Shown here piece after piece: positions 4,646 through 6,718 of a stretch of 6,718 nucleotides of DNA (position 1 is its first letter; every line of letters begins with the position of its first letter). The notes below the pieces were generated by a model. The model worked only from the letters and a program-made list of their open reading frames with translations, searched no databases and was not told the DNA's origin. Both the position numbers and the translations under genes were made by a program. The DNA is taken from contig CAYJOG010000128.1 in NCBI GenBank assembly GCA_964371695.1, positions 1 to 6,718 on the forward strand, in the 5' to 3' direction. Source of the DNA: CAYJOG01 sp964371695 [NCBI: uncultured bacterium]. Lineage in GTDB: Bacteria > CAYJOG01.

Positions 4646-5707
4646 ATGGCCGCACCCTGTCTGGACCTGAAAGGCATCGAAAAAAACTTTGGCGCTTTTC
4701 AGGCGCTCAGGGACATTCACCTCACGGTGGAGCAGGGTGAGTTTTTGTGCCTGCTGGGGCCTTCGGGTTGCGGCAAAACCACGCTGCTGCGCATTATTTC
4801 GGGCCTGGAGCAGCCCACCGCCGGTGTGCTGGCGCATCAGGGGCGCGACATCACCCGCCTGCCGCCCCCCGCCAGAGGCTTTGGCATCGTGTTCCAGTCC
4901 TACGCGCTTTTCCCCAACCTCACGGCCATCCAGAACGTGGCCTATGGCCTGTATGTCAAACCCGGCTCGAAAGAACAAAAACGCGAGCGCGCCCTGGCCT
5001 GTCTGCGGCTGGTGGGTCTGGAACACGCGGCGGACAAACACCCGGCCCAGCTTTCCGGCGGTCAGCAGCAGCGGGTGGCCCTGGCCCGCGCCCTGGCGCC
5101 GGAGCCTGCCCTGCTGCTGTTGGATGAGCCTCTGAGCGCACTCGACGCCAAGGTGCGCCAGTCGCTGCGCGAACAGTTGCGCCACCTGCAAAAAAGCCTG
5201 GGCGTGACCACCGTGATGGTGACCCACGATCAGGAGGAAGCCCTGGGGCTTTCGGACCGCGTCGCCGTGATGGACCACGGTGTGCTGGTGCAGGTGGACA
5301 CCCCCACGGCGCTTTATGACGCCCCCAAAAATCTGTTTGTGGCCGATTTTGTGGGGGCCATGAACTTTTTGAAGGCCACCAGCAACGGCGGGGGCCATTA
5401 CACCCTGGGCACAGAAAATCTTCAGGCTGCCAGTGACCTGCCCAGCGGTCAGGCCGTCACGCTGGCCATCCGCCCCCAATTGGTGCAACTGGGCGCGCCG
5501 ACGGGGCCAAACACCCTGAGCGCCACCGTGGCCGACGCGGAATATCGGGGCAGCGGCTGGCGGGTGCGACTGGTGCTGGGGCAGGGGCAATCGCTGGCCA
5601 TCGACATCGGCGAAACCCGCACCAGCCCCGAACTGCATCAGGAAGGGGCCACCGTGAAAATCACACTGCCCCCCGAAGACCTGCGGGTGTTCGCCGAAAC
5701 ACCATGA
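4646..5707 (+). CDS. phnT2: AEP ABC transporter ATP-binding protein (PhnT2 type)
   Basis: This 353-residue cytoplasmic ATPase powers AEP import. The nucleotide-binding domain has Walker A GPSGCGKTT (38-46), the Q-loop at Gln84 in FQSYALFPNLT, the ABC signature LSGGQQQR (136-143), Walker B LLLLDEP with Asp160 and Glu161, the D-loop SALD (164-167) and the switch His194 in VTHDQEEAL. All catalytic residues are intact. The C-terminal part (about 240-350, including LAIRPQLVQL) is the TOBE-type beta domain typical of the CysA/PotA/FbpC group, which places the transporter in that importer class. The family alone does not define substrate; AEP is assigned from the upstream binding protein and the divergent phnXW genes. 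Its TGA stop overlaps the permease start as ATGA (5704-5707), indicating translational coupling. Confidence 0.93.
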   Translation: MAAPCLDLKGIEKNFGAFQALRDIHLTVEQGEFLCLLGPSGCGKTTLLRIISGLEQPTAGVLAHQGRDITRLPPPARGFGIVFQSYALFPNLTAIQNVAYGLYVKPGSKEQKRERALACLRLVGLEHAADKHPAQLSGGQQQRVALARALAPEPALLLLDEPLSALDAKVRQSLREQLRHLQKSLGVTTVMVTHDQEEALGLSDRVAVMDHGVLVQVDTPTALYDAPKNLFVADFVGAMNFLKATSNGGGHYTLGTENLQAASDLPSGQAVTLAIRPQLVQLGAPTGPNTLSATVADAEYRGSGWRVRLVLGQGQSLAIDIGETRTSPELHQEGATVKITLPPEDLRVFAETP

Positions 5708-6718
5708 GCCCCGCTGTGCGCAAACTCCCCGGCAACCAAAGCGCCCTGGTGCGCGCCGGTCTGCTGGTGGTGGTTTTTGCCCTGCTGCTGGTGATGGTGC
5801 TGCTGCCGCTGTGGCAGGTGGTGGTCAAAAGCACACAGGGCCTGGACGGCCAGTTTGTGGGGTTGTCGAACTTCGCCGCCTATGCCCGCTCACCGGCGCT
5901 GTTCGCCTCGCTTTTCAACAGCCTGTGGCTCTCTGCGGTTTCTGCTGTGCTGGCGGTGGGCCTGGGGTTTGTGTATGCCTATGCGCTCACCCGCGCCCGG
6001 CTGCCCGCACCGGGTTTCTGGCGGGGCGTGGCCATGGCCCCGCTGTTTGGCCCCACGCTCTTGCACGGCATTTGTCTGGTGGCGCTGTTTGGCAACCAGG
6101 GCGTGGCCACCCGCGCCGGACTCACCCTGCCGCTCTATGGCCCTCTGGGCATTGTGCTGGTGGAGTTCCTCTACACCTTTCCCCAGGCGGTGCTGCTCAT
6201 TTCCACGGCCCTGCGCCTCACCGACGGACGCCTTTATGAAGCCAGCGGCATGTTGGGGGCGGGGCCTTGGCGGCAGTTTGTCACGGTGACGCTGCCCGGT
6301 GTGCGTTATGGCCTGATGGGCGCGGGCGTGGTGTGTTTCACACTGGCCTTCACCGACTTTGGCGGCCCCAAGGTGGTGGGGGGCAACACCCCGGTGCTGG
6401 CCACGGAAATCTACAAACAGGTCATTGGCCAACAGAACTTCAACATGGGGGCCACGGTGAGCGTGGTGCTGCTTTTGCCCGCCCTGGGGGCGTTTTTTCT
6501 GGATCAATGGGCGCAGAAAAAACAGTCCGCCGCCATGACCCCCGGCGCGGTGGCCCTGGCTCCCAAACCCCACAAGCTGCGCGACGGTCTGCTGCTGCTG
6601 TTCTGCGGGCTGGTGGCGTTGTCTCTGCTGGGTGTGCTGCTGGCGGGGCTGCTGGTGTCGCTGGCCAAAAGCTGGCCCTACGATCTTTCCCCCACGCTCA
6701 GGCACTACACCTTTCAGG
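5704..6718 (+). CDS. phnU2: AEP ABC transporter permease, fused two-domain type (3' end outside window)
   Basis: The frame from ATG 5704, overlapping the ATPase stop, is open to the window edge (338 residues). The first permease domain has membrane segments at about 17-40, 69-95, 108-130, 146-170, 203-218 and 248-268. The EAA loop that contacts the ATPase is EASGMLG (179-185) with LP at 197-198. After a polar linker (QKKQSAAMTP to KPHK, 271-291) a new hydrophobic segment starts at about 295, followed by SWPYDLSPTLRHYTF, which resembles the start of the second half in fused FbpB-like permeases. A single chain carrying two BPD_transp_1 domains (about 550 residues) is expected, so no separate partner permease is needed. 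The family architecture is from memory; the second half cannot be verified here. Confidence 0.9.
   Translation, partial: MSPAVRKLPGNQSALVRAGLLVVVFALLLVMVLLPLWQVVVKSTQGLDGQFVGLSNFAAYARSPALFASLFNSLWLSAVSAVLAVGLGFVYAYALTRARLPAPGFWRGVAMAPLFGPTLLHGICLVALFGNQGVATRAGLTLPLYGPLGIVLVEFLYTFPQAVLLISTALRLTDGRLYEASGMLGAGPWRQFVTVTLPGVRYGLMGAGVVCFTLAFTDFGGPKVVGGNTPVLATEIYKQVIGQQNFNMGATVSVVLLLPALGAFFLDQWAQKKQSAAMTPGAVALAPKPHKLRDGLLLLFCGLVALSLLGVLLAGLLVSLAKSWPYDLSPTLRHYTFQ

Noticed and set aside
3534-4655. Long minus-strand open frame opposite the binding-protein gene
   Set aside because: Antisense shadow of a clearly conserved gene, with a His/Gly/Phe-rich composition and no recognisable motif.
4613-5638. 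Long minus-strand open frame opposite the ATPase gene
   Set aside because: Antisense shadow; the plus strand carries every ABC ATPase motif.
5890-6705. Long minus-strand open frame opposite the permease gene
   Set aside because: Gln/His/Gly-rich antisense translation; the plus strand has membrane segments and an EAA loop.
1-6718. CRISPR array, tRNA or rRNA gene, insertion sequence or phage attachment site
   Set aside because: No regularly spaced repeats, cloverleaf-like sequence, transposase motif or terminal inverted repeat was seen.

Overview
The window reads as a GC-rich proteobacterial chromosome fragment. Lipoprotein signal peptides, a sigma-54-type promoter and a PhnS2/T2/U2-style 2-aminoethylphosphonate (AEP) transporter are all visible. 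The transporter type and codon style suggest a betaproteobacterium, perhaps Burkholderiales/Comamonadaceae. That placement is an impression from family resemblance, not a search result.

The recognisable core (1686-6718) is a divergent AEP uptake and degradation locus. On the minus strand, a phosphonatase-family HAD hydrolase (phnX-like, 2814-3482) is followed 12 bp later by the AEP:pyruvate transaminase phnW (1686-2801). On the plus strand a tight transporter operon carries a lipoprotein-type substrate-binding protein (3573-4643), an ABC ATPase (4646-5707) and a fused two-domain permease (5704 to beyond the window end). The two units start 90 bp apart, and a 21-bp imperfect palindrome (3525-3545) sits near the middle of that gap as a candidate shared operator. 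Together the genes would import AEP, transaminate it with pyruvate to phosphonoacetaldehyde plus alanine, and hydrolyse the C-P bond to acetaldehyde plus phosphate. No regulator gene is inside the window.

Downstream of phnW on the same strand is an unrecognised membrane protein (711-1649). It has four predicted membrane segments, visibly more A/T-rich codons than its neighbours, and two long homopolymer runs. A strong stem-loop overlaps the phnW stop codon between the two genes.

The left end holds the start of a second minus-strand gene, a lipoprotein cut by the window edge (1-240), and then a 470-bp stretch without a conventional gene (241-710). This stretch is the most unusual part. It contains a possible 31-codon plus-strand ORF with tandem Cys-Cys-Trp-Phe codons whose end overlaps a GC-rich hairpin with a short T run. 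Further right are a cluster of dyads and a 9-bp direct repeat, then a near-consensus sigma-54 promoter (613-628). Only about 30 bp after that promoter's predicted start comes an excellent intrinsic terminator (671-698). No protein gene lies between promoter and terminator, so this looks like a sigma-54-dependent small RNA or an orphaned promoter.
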